A stretch of DNA of 32,861 nucleotides from an uncultured Bacteroidia bacterium (lineage in GTDB: Bacteria; Bacteroidota; Bacteroidia; Bacteroidales; UBA932): assembly GCA_902796555.1 (NCBI GenBank), contig CADBPR010000004.1, positions 1 to 32,861 of the forward strand. Direction: 5' to 3'. The first letter of the stretch is position 1, and each line of letters opens with the position of its first letter. The notes beneath the pieces were generated by a model. That model was given only the letters and a program-made list of their open reading frames with translations, searched no databases and had not been told where the DNA came from. The position numbers and the translations under genes were made by a program. Shown here piece by piece: positions 1 through 7,776 of this stretch.

Positions 1-590
1 ATCGTCTGGTCGTCCCGCGAAATCGCCACCACGCGGAACTGCAACTGGTCGGAACTGACGGCGGCGGTGAACTCGGCCAGTTTCATGTCCAGGATGGGGG
101 AGTCCTCTTCCAGGCGGAAGACGGCCATCTGGAGTTTTCCCCGGGCGAAATCCATCGTCTCCGTGGAGGTGGTCCGCCGCAGGGCGTCCACGATTTCCAG
201 GGCGGCGATTTTCTCGGGATAGAACATCAGGTCGATGCCCATCTCCGTGAAAATGTATTTGTTGTCGTAGGAGATGTATTCCTCGTCGTCGATGCGGGCG
301 CAGACCTTCGGACATCCGAGTTTCTTGGCAATCAAGGCACTGACGACATTGACATCCTGGTTGGTGGCGGGGTTGACAGCGATGAACAGGTCGGCCTGTT
401 CCACCCCCGCTTCGCGCAGGGAGCGCAGGGAGGAGACATTGCCTTTGAGCGTCGCTACGTCCACTGTCCGAGCCAGACGGGCCAGCCGGTTCTCATCCGG
501 ATCGATGACCGTGATGTCATTGGCTTCGCTGCTGAGCATTTTGGCCAGGTGGGATCCGACCTCCCCGGCGCCTTCGATGATGATTCTCAT
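1..590 (-). CDS. trkA: TrkA-type potassium uptake regulator, N-terminal part (cut by window edge)
   Basis: This is the first 196 codons of a peripheral NAD(H)-binding subunit that gates Trk/Ktr potassium channels at the inner membrane. The start MRIIIEGAGEVG carries the Rossmann loop GxGxxG at residues 7-12. It is followed by VIDPDENR, the acidic end of the second strand, and by a run of RCK-type strands (VATLKGNVSS, ADLFIAVNPATNQDVN). The later part begins to enter a TrkA-C-like segment. The ATG at 590 overlaps the stop of the upstream glycosyltransferase as ATGA, which supports both this start and translational coupling. The partner channel (TrkH) is not in the window and may lie to the left. 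Identification is firm, but the C-terminal half is not visible. Confidence 0.93.
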   Translation of the reverse strand, partial: MRIIIEGAGEVGSHLAKMLSSEANDITVIDPDENRLARLARTVDVATLKGNVSSLRSLREAGVEQADLFIAVNPATNQDVNVVSALIAKKLGCPKVCARIDDEEYISYDNKYIFTEMGIDLMFYPEKIAALEIVDALRRTTSTETMDFARGKLQMAVFRLEEDSPILDMKLAEFTAAVSSDQLQFRVVAISRDDQT

Positions 591-1696
591 AAGCGGTGTA
601 TCAATTTGAAAATTCGTTTTCCTTTCAGCAGGGCACGCAGGATAATCCAGTGCCCGTACAAGCCTTCTACACGGGTCTCTTCCGGACAGTTTGTCAGAAA
701 GCGCCGGATCTCTCCGACCGAAGGGTCCTGGCGCTGCTGCCGGAATTCCCGGTGGGCCTGCACCACGGGACGCAGCCAGGCGGCTTTCCCGCTGAGGAGA
801 TAGACCAGTGCGGAGCCCCCGTCCATCATCATCCGGATAAAAATGGTGACGGCGGCGCTGCGGCGACCTTGCCGGGCCGCCCTGTCGGCCGGAACACCCT
901 TGCGGTAGGCTTCCAGGGCCCGGGTCTTGGCCAGGTTGTTGGACAGCATCAGCAGGTTGTTGCGGTAGTTCAGCTGCAATTTCCGCGGGGAATTGTTGGG
1001 CAGGGTACCGCCGCCGATGTGGTAGACGACCGCATCCGGGACGGCCGTGACCTGATAGCCGGCCAGCTGCAGCCGCCAGCATAGGTCGATTTCTTCCATG
1101 TGGGCAAAGAAGCGCGGGTCGAGGCCGTCGAAGGCGTCCGAGCGGACCATCATGCAGGCCCCGGACACCCAAAAGACGTTTTTCGGCCCCTGGTCATACT
1201 GTCCTTCGTCGTTTTCAATCTGCTGCAGGATGCGCCCCCGGCAGAAAGGATAGCCGTAGCGGTCCAGCATGCCGCCGGCGGCACCGGCATATTCGAATTG
1301 CCGGCGTTCTTTCCAGGAGCGGATTTTCGGGGCGCAGGCGGCACAGCGCGGGTGGCTGTCCATCCAGGCCACAAGGGGCTCCAGCCAGCCTTGCGGGACT
1401 TCGATGTCACTGTTCAACAGGACGAAATACCGATAGCCAGTCAGCCGGGACAGCGCCTCGTTATAGCCGCCGGTGAAGCCCAGATTCCGGTCAAAAGCCA
1501 GAACCCGGATGCCGGGGAACTGTTGCGCCAGCAGGGCGACGGAGCCGTCCGAAGAGCCATTGTCAGCCACCACGACCTCGGTCTCGCCCAGCGGCTGTCC
1601 GTCCGGGGCGCACCCGGCGGATTGCAACAGGGGAGGCAGGAAGCGTTCCAGGTATTCCCGGGTGTTCCAGTTGAGTATGACGATGGCTGTTTTCAT
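587..1696 (-). CDS. GT2-family glycosyltransferase (rhamnosyltransferase-like)
   Basis: This is a 369-residue inverting glycosyltransferase of family 2, expected to move a sugar from a nucleotide donor to a cell-envelope glycan at the cytoplasmic face. It opens with the GT2 strand VILNWN (residues 6-11), then DNGSSDGS (45-52), and NSDIE (95-99), which stands in for the metal-binding DxD. HMEEIDLCWR at 199-208 is the ED-type catalytic region common in WbbL/RfbF-like enzymes. A hydrophobic stretch near residues 285-305 may contact the membrane. The gene starts 3 nt after slyD and its stop overlaps the trkA start. No other polysaccharide genes are nearby, so the acceptor is unknown. The family call is certain; the sugar is not. 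Confidence 0.93.
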   Translation of the reverse strand: MKTAIVILNWNTREYLERFLPPLLQSAGCAPDGQPLGETEVVVADNGSSDGSVALLAQQFPGIRVLAFDRNLGFTGGYNEALSRLTGYRYFVLLNSDIEVPQGWLEPLVAWMDSHPRCAACAPKIRSWKERRQFEYAGAAGGMLDRYGYPFCRGRILQQIENDEGQYDQGPKNVFWVSGACMMVRSDAFDGLDPRFFAHMEEIDLCWRLQLAGYQVTAVPDAVVYHIGGGTLPNNSPRKLQLNYRNNLLMLSNNLAKTRALEAYRKGVPADRAARQGRRSAAVTIFIRMMMDGGSALVYLLSGKAAWLRPVVQAHREFRQQRQDPSVGEIRRFLTNCPEETRVEGLYGHWIILRALLKGKRIFKLIHRL

Positions 1697-1699
1697 TCC

Positions 1700-2335
1700 T
1701 TAATCCTGGTGGTGGCAGCAGTGATGGCCGTCCTCGTGGCCTTCGCCGTGACAGCATTCGTGGCCGTCTTCGTGGTCATGGCAGTGGCCTTCCTCGCCGT
1801 GGCGATGGCAGCCGCCCTTTCCGTGGCAGCAGCGGTGCCGCTCCTCCGGGGGCAGGAACTCTCCGTGCAGGCCTTCCTTCAACTCCTTTTCGGTAGCATC
1901 CCGCACGCTGATGACCTTCCCTGTGAAATGCAGGGTTTTGCCGGCCATGGGATGGTTGAAGTCCATCCGGACCTTGTCGGGCAGGATTTTGGTAATGGTG
2001 GCCTGCTGGACTTCTCCGTATTCGTTCAGCAGGGGAATGCGGTAACCGACGACCAGCAGGTCTTCCCGCAGTTTCCCGTCCACTTCGAAAGCCTTCAGGG
2101 GAATGTCGGTAAGCAGGCTCTCGTCCCGCAGGCCGTACCCCTCTTCCGGCTGCACGGTGCAGGCAAAGGCCGCGCCCGGCTCCAGACCCTCCAGGGCCGC
2201 TTCGAACGCCGGAATCAGCATGTGCATGCCGTGGATATAATCCAACGGGCGCTCTTCCGTCATCCGGTCTACGAGCTGTCCTTCGGAAGAGACCTCGTAA
2301 CTTACTTCAACTACTTTGTCAGCTGTTATTTTCAT
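1700..2335 (-). CDS. slyD: FKBP-type peptidyl-prolyl isomerase, SlyD-like, with His/Cys-rich metal-binding tail
   Basis: This 211-residue cytoplasmic prolyl isomerase and chaperone has the SlyD layout. An FKBP half (VEVSYEV, then DYIHGMHMLIPAFEAALEGL, as in the FKBP core) is interrupted by an insert-in-flap region containing PEEGYG, and closes with FNHPMAGKTLHFTGKV. The last 46 or so residues are almost all His, Cys, Gly, Glu and Asp, with 14 His and 8 Cys. This recalls the E. coli SlyD tail that binds nickel and other divalent metals. No hydrogenase or urease genes are in view, so a metallochaperone role is inferred from the tail only. The gene sits 6 nt after pmbA and 3 nt before the glycosyltransferase, inside a tight run. 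Confidence 0.93.
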   Translation of the reverse strand: MKITADKVVEVSYEVSSEGQLVDRMTEERPLDYIHGMHMLIPAFEAALEGLEPGAAFACTVQPEEGYGLRDESLLTDIPLKAFEVDGKLREDLLVVGYRIPLLNEYGEVQQATITKILPDKVRMDFNHPMAGKTLHFTGKVISVRDATEKELKEGLHGEFLPPEERHRCCHGKGGCHRHGEEGHCHDHEDGHECCHGEGHEDGHHCCHHQD

Positions 2336-2341
2336 CGTTTG

Positions 2342-3718
2342 TTATGCGCTAAAATCAATGTCTTTGAATGCCAGGGTGGGCACCTGTTTGTTCATGCAGG
2401 GGCGGATGTCAGTGCCGGCTGCAATCAGGTTGTTCCACAGGTGAATCATATTCCCGGTCATGACCATGCCGTGAACCGGTCTGCGCTCTCCGTCCTTGAA
2501 AGCGAAGCCTTCGATGCCGTAGGAGAAATCCCCGGTGGCGGAATTGCAGTTGCCGCCGTTGAATCCGGTGACCAGGATGCCTTCTCCGCAGGCGGACAGA
2601 ATCTCCTCCCGGCCCATCTGCGCGGGCTGCGGACCGAAACTCCACCAGGGCATGACCAGGGGCTTGAAACAGTCTTCCTGGGTGGGGTCGAGCCCCATTT
2701 TGCCGGCGATGTAGGTGTTGAGGAAATAATTCCGGACCACGCCGCCGGTGATGATGTCGGTGTTGCGGGTCGCCACGCCTTCGCTGTCAAAGTACCGGGT
2801 GCCGTTCGCGCCCGTCGTGCGGGGAATGTCCCGCAGGGTGAAGCCCTCGCAGAAAACCTTTTTCCCCAGGCTGTCGGTCAGGAAGGAATTGTTCTGCTGG
2901 AGCGAATAGCCGCTCAGGGCGCCCAGCAGGGGATTGAGCAGTTTGGACGCCACCTCGTTCTCGACGACAACCGTATATTTTCCGCCCGGAACCTGGTCGG
3001 AACCCATTTGTGCCAGGGCTCTTTCCAGGGCTGTCGGGCAGACGGATGCGGTCTGCAGGTCTGCCCGCATCGGGGCGGAATCCCACCAGTAGCCGCTGAT
3101 TTTGTGCCCGTCAGGGTCGGCAATCGTATATTCGCAGCCCAGTTCGAAGGACGTCTCCGTATGCCGGGCGTGCAGGCCGTTCGAATCCAGAATCAGCAGG
3201 TCGGAAACAGAATCGGAATATTCCGTTTCTTCGGAAATCAGGGTGTAGCCCTCCGGCCGGATGCGCTCAAAACAGGAAGCCTCCCGGACCAGGCGGATGC
3301 GCTCCTCGGGCGTCATGGCGGCGTAAGCAGGGTCGCACAGACCGAGTTCCCGTCCGGTGACGGCATCGTGCACCAACCGGCTGGGCTCCGGCAGTTTGCG
3401 CCAGCTGTCCGGTGCCAGCATACGGGTGGTGGCGACCGCTTCCGTCAGGAAACGCTCCAGTTCATCCGCTTCAAAACGGTTCGTGGAAAAGGTCCCGAAA
3501 CGGCCCCCCACAAAGAGACAGAAGGTCATGGAACGGTCTCCCGAATGGGTGACTTTGTCCATGCTGCCATTGCGCAGCAGAATCAGGTCCATCAGGCTCT
3601 TGTTCAGGGTAATCCGCACGCCGTCCGCGCCGCAGGCGAGGGCCCGGGACAGGCAGTCTCCGGCCAGCGCCTCTTCTTCGGGCGTGATGCTCCACGGTAT
3701 GATAGGTTCGCTATTCAT
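2342..3718 (-). CDS. pmbA: TldE/PmbA, non-catalytic partner of the TldD/TldE metalloprotease
   Basis: This 458-residue protein is the TldE/PmbA subunit. In E. coli TldD and TldE form a heterodimeric zinc protease that takes unfolded or modified peptides (microcin B17 maturation, CcdA antitoxin turnover). Family features include SGYSLQQNNSFLTDSLGKK in the middle and TGFNGGNCNSATGDFSYGIEGF near the C-terminus. The HExxxH motif present in the neighbour TldD is absent, as expected for this subunit. I place the start at the ATG at 3718; the reading frame can be opened one codon earlier only with TTG. A TAnnTTTG box lies 7 nt before this ATG, so the gene may also be transcribed separately from tldD, whose stop is 27 nt upstream. 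Confidence 0.95.
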   Translation of the reverse strand: MNSEPIIPWSITPEEEALAGDCLSRALACGADGVRITLNKSLMDLILLRNGSMDKVTHSGDRSMTFCLFVGGRFGTFSTNRFEADELERFLTEAVATTRMLAPDSWRKLPEPSRLVHDAVTGRELGLCDPAYAAMTPEERIRLVREASCFERIRPEGYTLISEETEYSDSVSDLLILDSNGLHARHTETSFELGCEYTIADPDGHKISGYWWDSAPMRADLQTASVCPTALERALAQMGSDQVPGGKYTVVVENEVASKLLNPLLGALSGYSLQQNNSFLTDSLGKKVFCEGFTLRDIPRTTGANGTRYFDSEGVATRNTDIITGGVVRNYFLNTYIAGKMGLDPTQEDCFKPLVMPWWSFGPQPAQMGREEILSACGEGILVTGFNGGNCNSATGDFSYGIEGFAFKDGERRPVHGMVMTGNMIHLWNNLIAAGTDIRPCMNKQVPTLAFKDIDFSA

Positions 3719-3725
3719 CAAATCG

Positions 3726-3733
3726 CAAATATA
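3726..3733 (-). promoter_or_regulatory. Promoter -7 box of pmbA, predicting a leaderless or nearly leaderless mRNA
   Basis: The minus strand reads TATATTTG, a full match to the Bacteroidota -7 consensus TAnnTTTG, inside the short tldD-pmbA gap. The box ends 7 nt before the pmbA ATG, so transcription would begin about at, or a few bases ahead of, the start codon. I did not find a clear TTTG at -33. Confidence 0.5.
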
Positions 3734-3745
3734 AGCATTTTAAAA

Positions 3746-5179
3746 TTATTCCCCGCCGACAGTCAGTTCGCGGACCAGTACGGTCGGGATGCCGCAGGAA
3801 ACGGGGACCTGCTGTTCCTTGCCGCAGGTCCAGGCGCCCGGGTCCACCTTGCCGTCATTTCCGACGGCCTGGATGTCGGCCAGAGCCTGGGGACCGTTTC
3901 CGATGATGTTGATGTCGGTGACCGGCCGGGTCAGCCGCCCGTCTTCAATCAGGAAGCCGCTTTTGACATAGAAGGTGAAGTCGCCTTCTCCGATTTTGAC
4001 CTGTCCGTTGGCGAATTCATCCACGTAGATGCCTTTTTTGACGGCGGCAATCAGGTCTTCCGGACGGGCGTCTCCGCTTTCCATATAGGTCGCCCGCATC
4101 CGGGGGATGGGGTTGAAACGGAAGGATTCGCGCCGGCCGTTTCCGGTCGGTTTGACCCCATAGTGCGCCGCGCTCAGCCGGTCATGCAGGAAGGAGGTCA
4201 GGATGCCGTCTTCGACCATGCAGGTCCGCTGGCCGGGCACGCCTTCGTCATCGAAATTCAGCGACCCCCGGTTGCCCGGCAGGGTGGCGTCGTCCACGAT
4301 GGTGATGCCCTCGCGGCAGACGCGGGTGCCCATGCGGTCGGAGAAAATGGACTGGCCTTTGCGGTTGAAATCGGCCTCAAAGGCATGTCCCATCGCTTCA
4401 TGGAGCAGAATGCCCGAGGCGCCGGCGCCCATTACGACCGGCATTTTCCCGCCCTTGGGACGACGGGCTTCCAAGCGGTTGGTGATGCCCCGAACGGCCT
4501 CGTCGGCCAGTTCGTCCAGCAGGGCGTCCCCCAACATTTCCGCGCCGCAGCGGAAACTGCGACTGACATGGTTGTTCTGGATATTCTTGCCCTGTCCGTA
4601 GATGACGGAGACCGCCAGGGTCCCCATGGGACGGGTGTCGTATTTGAGTTCGCCCTGGACGTTGAACATCAGCACGTCGCTGACCTGGCTGGTGAGCATG
4701 GCGATGACCTTCATCACCCGTTCGTCCCGGCGGCGGATGCGCGCTTCCAGGTCTTGCAGCAGGGGCGGAAAGGTGTCCATCGGGCAGTCCCGCCAGTCTT
4801 TTTGCATGGGATAACGGTCCGCGGCGGGATTGGGCATGCCCCGGAAGGATACGGTCGGCCGGGGCTCGGTCGGCGGGACGCCCTGCGCGATGGCGGACGC
4901 GGCGCGGGCGGCGGCCAGCATATCGGGCAGGCGTGTGCTTTCCGAGTAGGCGTACCCGGTTTTATCGCCTTTCAGAACGCGGATGCCAACGCCGTAATCG
5001 ACATGCGCGCCGCCCGAGGACACTTCCGAGTCCCGCAGCAGCAGATTCCGCGATACGGTGCGCTCGAAAAACAGGTCGGCATAGTCTCCGCCGTGGCCCA
5101 GGGCCGTTGCGATGATTTGTTCCATCGTGGGAACGTCAACGCCGAAGAGGTCCGTATAATAGGTTGAACTATAAATCAT
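3746..5179 (-). CDS. tldD: TldD, catalytic subunit of the TldD/TldE metalloprotease
   Basis: This 477-residue protein carries the zinc motif HEAMGH at residues 260-265, followed by AFEADFNRKG, the classic TldD active-site block (usually HEAxGHxxExDFxRKxxS). With the downstream pmbA it should form the cytoplasmic TldD/E protease, which cleaves short or unfolded peptides. The open frame extends 51 codons further upstream, but those codons lie inside the zeta-like gene in another frame and look like shadow sequence. The ATG at 5179 gives the normal family length, and it overlaps the end of the zeta-like gene by 11 nt. No RiPP precursor is visible nearby, so the physiological substrate is unknown. 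Confidence 0.95.
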   Translation of the reverse strand: MIYSSTYYTDLFGVDVPTMEQIIATALGHGGDYADLFFERTVSRNLLLRDSEVSSGGAHVDYGVGIRVLKGDKTGYAYSESTRLPDMLAAARAASAIAQGVPPTEPRPTVSFRGMPNPAADRYPMQKDWRDCPMDTFPPLLQDLEARIRRRDERVMKVIAMLTSQVSDVLMFNVQGELKYDTRPMGTLAVSVIYGQGKNIQNNHVSRSFRCGAEMLGDALLDELADEAVRGITNRLEARRPKGGKMPVVMGAGASGILLHEAMGHAFEADFNRKGQSIFSDRMGTRVCREGITIVDDATLPGNRGSLNFDDEGVPGQRTCMVEDGILTSFLHDRLSAAHYGVKPTGNGRRESFRFNPIPRMRATYMESGDARPEDLIAAVKKGIYVDEFANGQVKIGEGDFTFYVKSGFLIEDGRLTRPVTDINIIGNGPQALADIQAVGNDGKVDPGAWTCGKEQQVPVSCGIPTVLVRELTVGGE

Positions 5180-5819
5180 TGCTTTCAATTTCCATCGCCT
5201 GTCTCGCGATGGCTTCGTATTTTTTATTGTCTTTGACGACCATGTGTTTCTTCCAGCCCTGGGCGACGACCGTAAAGGGAATTTCAGAATTGTCGGCCAA
5301 AATCCAGCGGTCGGCGATGGGGCTGTAATCATTGAAAAAATAGTTCAGTCCCACATTGTAGCGCCGCCGGATGGTCTCTTCCGGAACATCGTGCCCGCCG
5401 GCTTCCACCCGGGCTCTGACGCGGCTTACGGCCAGGTCGGCCGACTCCAGCCAGAAATACAGGACCGTCACGAAATAGCCCAGCGCCTGCGCCTTCAGGA
5501 TGATTTTCTTCAGGCTGCGCGTGGCCAGGGTGGTTTCGATGCCGAAGTCTTCTTTCCGGTCCAGCAGGTAATGGATTTTCAGCAGCATATAGCGGCTGGC
5601 CTGGATGGAGGCGCTGTCGGGGCTGAAGGGCGAGAGGCCTTTGGCGAATTCGTCGGAATTGACGAACTGGCTGCACTGCAGCATCTCGGGCAGCATCGTG
5701 TAGGATGCCGTCGTTTTCCCGGAACCGTTGCACCCGGATACAATATACAACTTGGGCTGGTTGGTACCAGCCCTTAAGTTGCTGTCATGCAGCGACTTTC
5801 TGTTCCAGAAAGAAGGCAT
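5169..5819 (-). CDS. Zeta-toxin-like P-loop kinase/ATPase (COG4185 type), without a visible antitoxin
   Basis: This 216-residue protein resembles the stand-alone zeta-toxin-like ATPases. Classical zeta toxins phosphorylate UDP-N-acetylglucosamine to block wall synthesis. The Walker A loop GCNGSGKTT is at 29-37, a D-containing strand VNSDEFAKGL at 53-62 (the Asp being the likely catalytic base), and GIETTLATRS at 93-102, which matches the substrate-binding ETT region. RRRY at 151-154 supplies arginines. The start is taken as the ATG at 5819, which abuts the TAA of the POT transporter; no other Met precedes the P-loop. That leaves about 22 poorly conserved-looking residues ahead of the first strand. 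No epsilon-like antitoxin gene is seen. It overlaps tldD by 11 nt. Toxicity is not shown by the sequence, and a housekeeping kinase is an alternative. Confidence 0.8.
   Translation of the reverse strand: MPSFWNRKSLHDSNLRAGTNQPKLYIVSGCNGSGKTTASYTMLPEMLQCSQFVNSDEFAKGLSPFSPDSASIQASRYMLLKIHYLLDRKEDFGIETTLATRSLKKIILKAQALGYFVTVLYFWLESADLAVSRVRARVEAGGHDVPEETIRRRYNVGLNYFFNDYSPIADRWILADNSEIPFTVVAQGWKKHMVVKDNKKYEAIARQAMEIESNDL
5754..5773. repeat. Perfect 8-bp inverted repeat with 4-nt loop in the 5' part of the zeta-like gene
   Basis: The arms GGGCTGGT (5754-5761) and ACCAGCCC (5766-5773) are perfectly complementary and separated by 4 nt. The hairpin lies about 46 nt after the end of the POT gene and about 16 codons into the zeta-like frame. 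There is no T-run after it, so it is not a standard intrinsic terminator. Confidence 0.6.
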
Positions 5820-7490
5820 TTACGCCGTAGCTGCCTCCAGTTTCTTCATCATGGCGAACATAACCAGGCCGGCGACGACGCAGAGCGCCATCAGGATGGC
5901 CCAGTTGGCCCACAGCGGAACCGCCTTCCAGAGGAGTCCCGGGATGGAGCTGAGGTAGTTGCCCACCGCGGTAGCGGCGAACCACAGACCCATCATCAGG
6001 CCCTTGAACTTGGGCGGCGCCACCTTGGACACGAAGGAAATGCCCATCGGAGAGAGCAGCAGTTCGGCGAAGGTGAGCACCAGATAGGTTCCCATCAGAT
6101 ACTGCGGTACGACCGGGTCCGGGGAGACGGTGCCGGCCAGTTCGGCCGGAGAGGCCTGTCCCATCGAAGCGAAAATCATCACCAGATAGCCCAGGGCAGC
6201 CACAAACATGCCCAGACCGATTTTGCGCGGGGCGGAAGGTTCTTTGCCTTTGGCGGCCAGGGCGGCGAAGATGGCCATGCTGACCGGCGTCAGGGCGACG
6301 ACATAGAAGGGGTTGAACTGCTGGAAGAGCTGCGGGAAGATGTCGAGCGGCTCGGGCAGTCCGCGGTAAATCAATCCGGCTCCGCACCACAGGGCGGCGG
6401 TGACGACACCGGCGGTAATCCGGCCGCGGGTGCTTTCGGACTGGAAGGTAGCGAAGAGGGTGTAGACCGAAACGGCTATCAGGGCCAGGGCCCAGATGTT
6501 GAATCCGATGCGGGTCCATCCGGTGGCGACGCTCTGGGTGTAGTCACGGGCGAACCAGGTCAGGGAAGAACCGTTCTGGTGGAAAGCCATCCAGAAGAAG
6601 ATGACGACGGCGAACACCATGCAGAGGGCGACGATGCGCTCCTTGGTCTGCTTGGGGCTGAGTTCCACGTAGTTCTGGTCGCTCTTGGCGGCCTGTTTGG
6701 CGTTGACGTCGGCATGCTTGAACCAGCTGCGGAACCCGAAATAAATCGCAATGGAAACAATCAGGGAGATGCAGGCGACTGCGAATCCCATGTTGTAGGA
6801 AGAAGACAGGTGTTCGATATAATAGGCGCTGAACTGGCCGAGGTCCATCGATGCGACGGAAGCGTCGGGCATCTGGTGGGCCAGGGCGGAAAGCTTCTCA
6901 GCGTTTTCCGGCGTAATGGTGCTGTTCATGAACTGATGGGCGAGGGCCGGGATGTCAGCCTTGTAAATCAGTCCGGCTTTGCCGAGGAAACGGTTGGTGA
7001 TGGCCGTAGCGGCGGAGGGGGCGAACATGGCGCCGATGTTGATGGCCATGTAGAAGAGGCTGAAGGCGGAGTCGCGTTTGGCGGCATATTTCGGGTCGTC
7101 GAAGAGGTTGCCGACCATTACCTGGAGGTTGCCTTTAAACAGGCCTGTACCGATGGCAATCAGCGTCAGCGCGGCGAACATCAGGGCCAGACCGAGGCCG
7201 TTGGCCGCGGTTGGTATCGACAGGCAGACATAGCCGATGAACATCACGCAGATACCGGTCACGACGCATTTGCCGAAACCAATCTTGTCTGCGAGCCAGC
7301 CGCCGACGACAGGCATGAAGTAAACCGCTGCCAGGAAAATGGCATAAATCTGGCTGGCTGCTGCCTGCTCGAAGCCGAACTTGGCCTGGAGGAACAGCAT
7401 GAAGATGGCCAGCATCGTGTAATAGCCGAAGCGCTCTCCGGTGTTGGCAAGCGCCAGGGCAAAGAGTCCCTTGGGTTGTCCTTTGAACAT
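5820..7490 (-). CDS. POT-family proton-coupled oligopeptide transporter (peptide MFS)
   Basis: This 556-residue inner-membrane protein has many hydrophobic segments and the POT signature in helix 1, GERFGYYTM at 18-26, plus a second conserved region (VVGGWLADKIGFGKCVVTG) typical of MFS loop 2-3. Members of the DtpT/PepT group import di- and tripeptides with protons. A soluble insert around residues 180-220, between transmembrane segments, is common in Bacteroidota members. The usual ExxER of helix 1 reads NTGER here, so the first glutamate is Asn16. The gene has its own promoter upstream (7564-7571) and heads a tight run through trkA. Peptide uptake fits the neighbouring peptidases TldD/E and, further away, PepD. 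Confidence 0.93.
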   Translation of the reverse strand: MFKGQPKGLFALALANTGERFGYYTMLAIFMLFLQAKFGFEQAAASQIYAIFLAAVYFMPVVGGWLADKIGFGKCVVTGICVMFIGYVCLSIPTAANGLGLALMFAALTLIAIGTGLFKGNLQVMVGNLFDDPKYAAKRDSAFSLFYMAINIGAMFAPSAATAITNRFLGKAGLIYKADIPALAHQFMNSTITPENAEKLSALAHQMPDASVASMDLGQFSAYYIEHLSSSYNMGFAVACISLIVSIAIYFGFRSWFKHADVNAKQAAKSDQNYVELSPKQTKERIVALCMVFAVVIFFWMAFHQNGSSLTWFARDYTQSVATGWTRIGFNIWALALIAVSVYTLFATFQSESTRGRITAGVVTAALWCGAGLIYRGLPEPLDIFPQLFQQFNPFYVVALTPVSMAIFAALAAKGKEPSAPRKIGLGMFVAALGYLVMIFASMGQASPAELAGTVSPDPVVPQYLMGTYLVLTFAELLLSPMGISFVSKVAPPKFKGLMMGLWFAATAVGNYLSSIPGLLWKAVPLWANWAILMALCVVAGLVMFAMMKKLEAATA

Positions 7491-7533
7491 AGTGTTTTAT
7501 TTAATTATTTAATTTTCAGCAGTTTGGTTATAT

Positions 7534-7561
7534 AGACGTCCGCCGTCGCAAACGGCCGTCT
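7534..7561 (-). promoter_or_regulatory. Stem-loop at the 5' end of the POT transcript
   Basis: On the minus strand AGACG-GCCGT pairs with ACGGC and CGTCT, leaving a TTGCG loop and a GGA bulge on the 3' side, a stem of about 10 bp. It begins only 2 nt after the -7 box, so it should sit at or within a few bases of the mRNA 5' end, about 45 nt before the start codon. A stabilising 5' hairpin or a regulatory leader are both possible. Confidence 0.5.
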
Positions 7562-7563
7562 TA

Positions 7564-7571
7564 CAAATATA
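7564..7571 (-). promoter_or_regulatory. Promoter -7 box of the POT transporter run
   Basis: The minus strand reads TATATTTG, matching TAnnTTTG, about 73 nt before the POT start codon. A good -33 TTTG was not found at the usual distance. Confidence 0.55.
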
Positions 7572-7776
7572 GTCATTTTAAAAAAAATTATCTGCATCAT
7601 TTTATGAATCTTTTTGTCGCCTTTGCATTTTGTCATCAGTCGTGTAGGCCCGCTACACTCCATCTTCCAAAATCCAAATCCGTCCAAAAATCTTTCATAA
7701 ACCGAAAGCAACTCATTTTTTTATCATTCCTAGTCATTTTTTCTGAAACAGGAGAAGGGACCGGACGGGGGGATAC

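Noticed and set aside
1700..1860. Repetitive DNA in the slyD 3' end as a mobile or CRISPR-like repeat
   Set aside because: The repeats simply encode the His/Cys-rich tail and have no regular spacer structure.
1100..5167. Open frame of 1355 codons on the plus strand, antisense to four genes
   Set aside because: It lies antisense to GT2, slyD, pmbA and tldD, all well-supported. Its protein is low-complexity with no recognisable domain, as expected from a GC-rich genome with few antisense stops.
5180..5332. Extension of tldD by 51 codons upstream of 5179
   Set aside because: The extension lies inside the zeta-like gene in another frame, has no similarity to TldD, and the ATG at 5179 gives the normal family length.
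7642..7658. GTGTAG/CTACAC hairpin as a small RNA or terminator
   Set aside because: Six base pairs with no T-run and no promoter ahead of it are too little evidence for an RNA gene.
7505..7711. Small minus-strand frame (68 codons) between the POT gene and rplI
   Set aside because: It runs across the POT promoter and 5' hairpin, has no start signal and no family resemblance.
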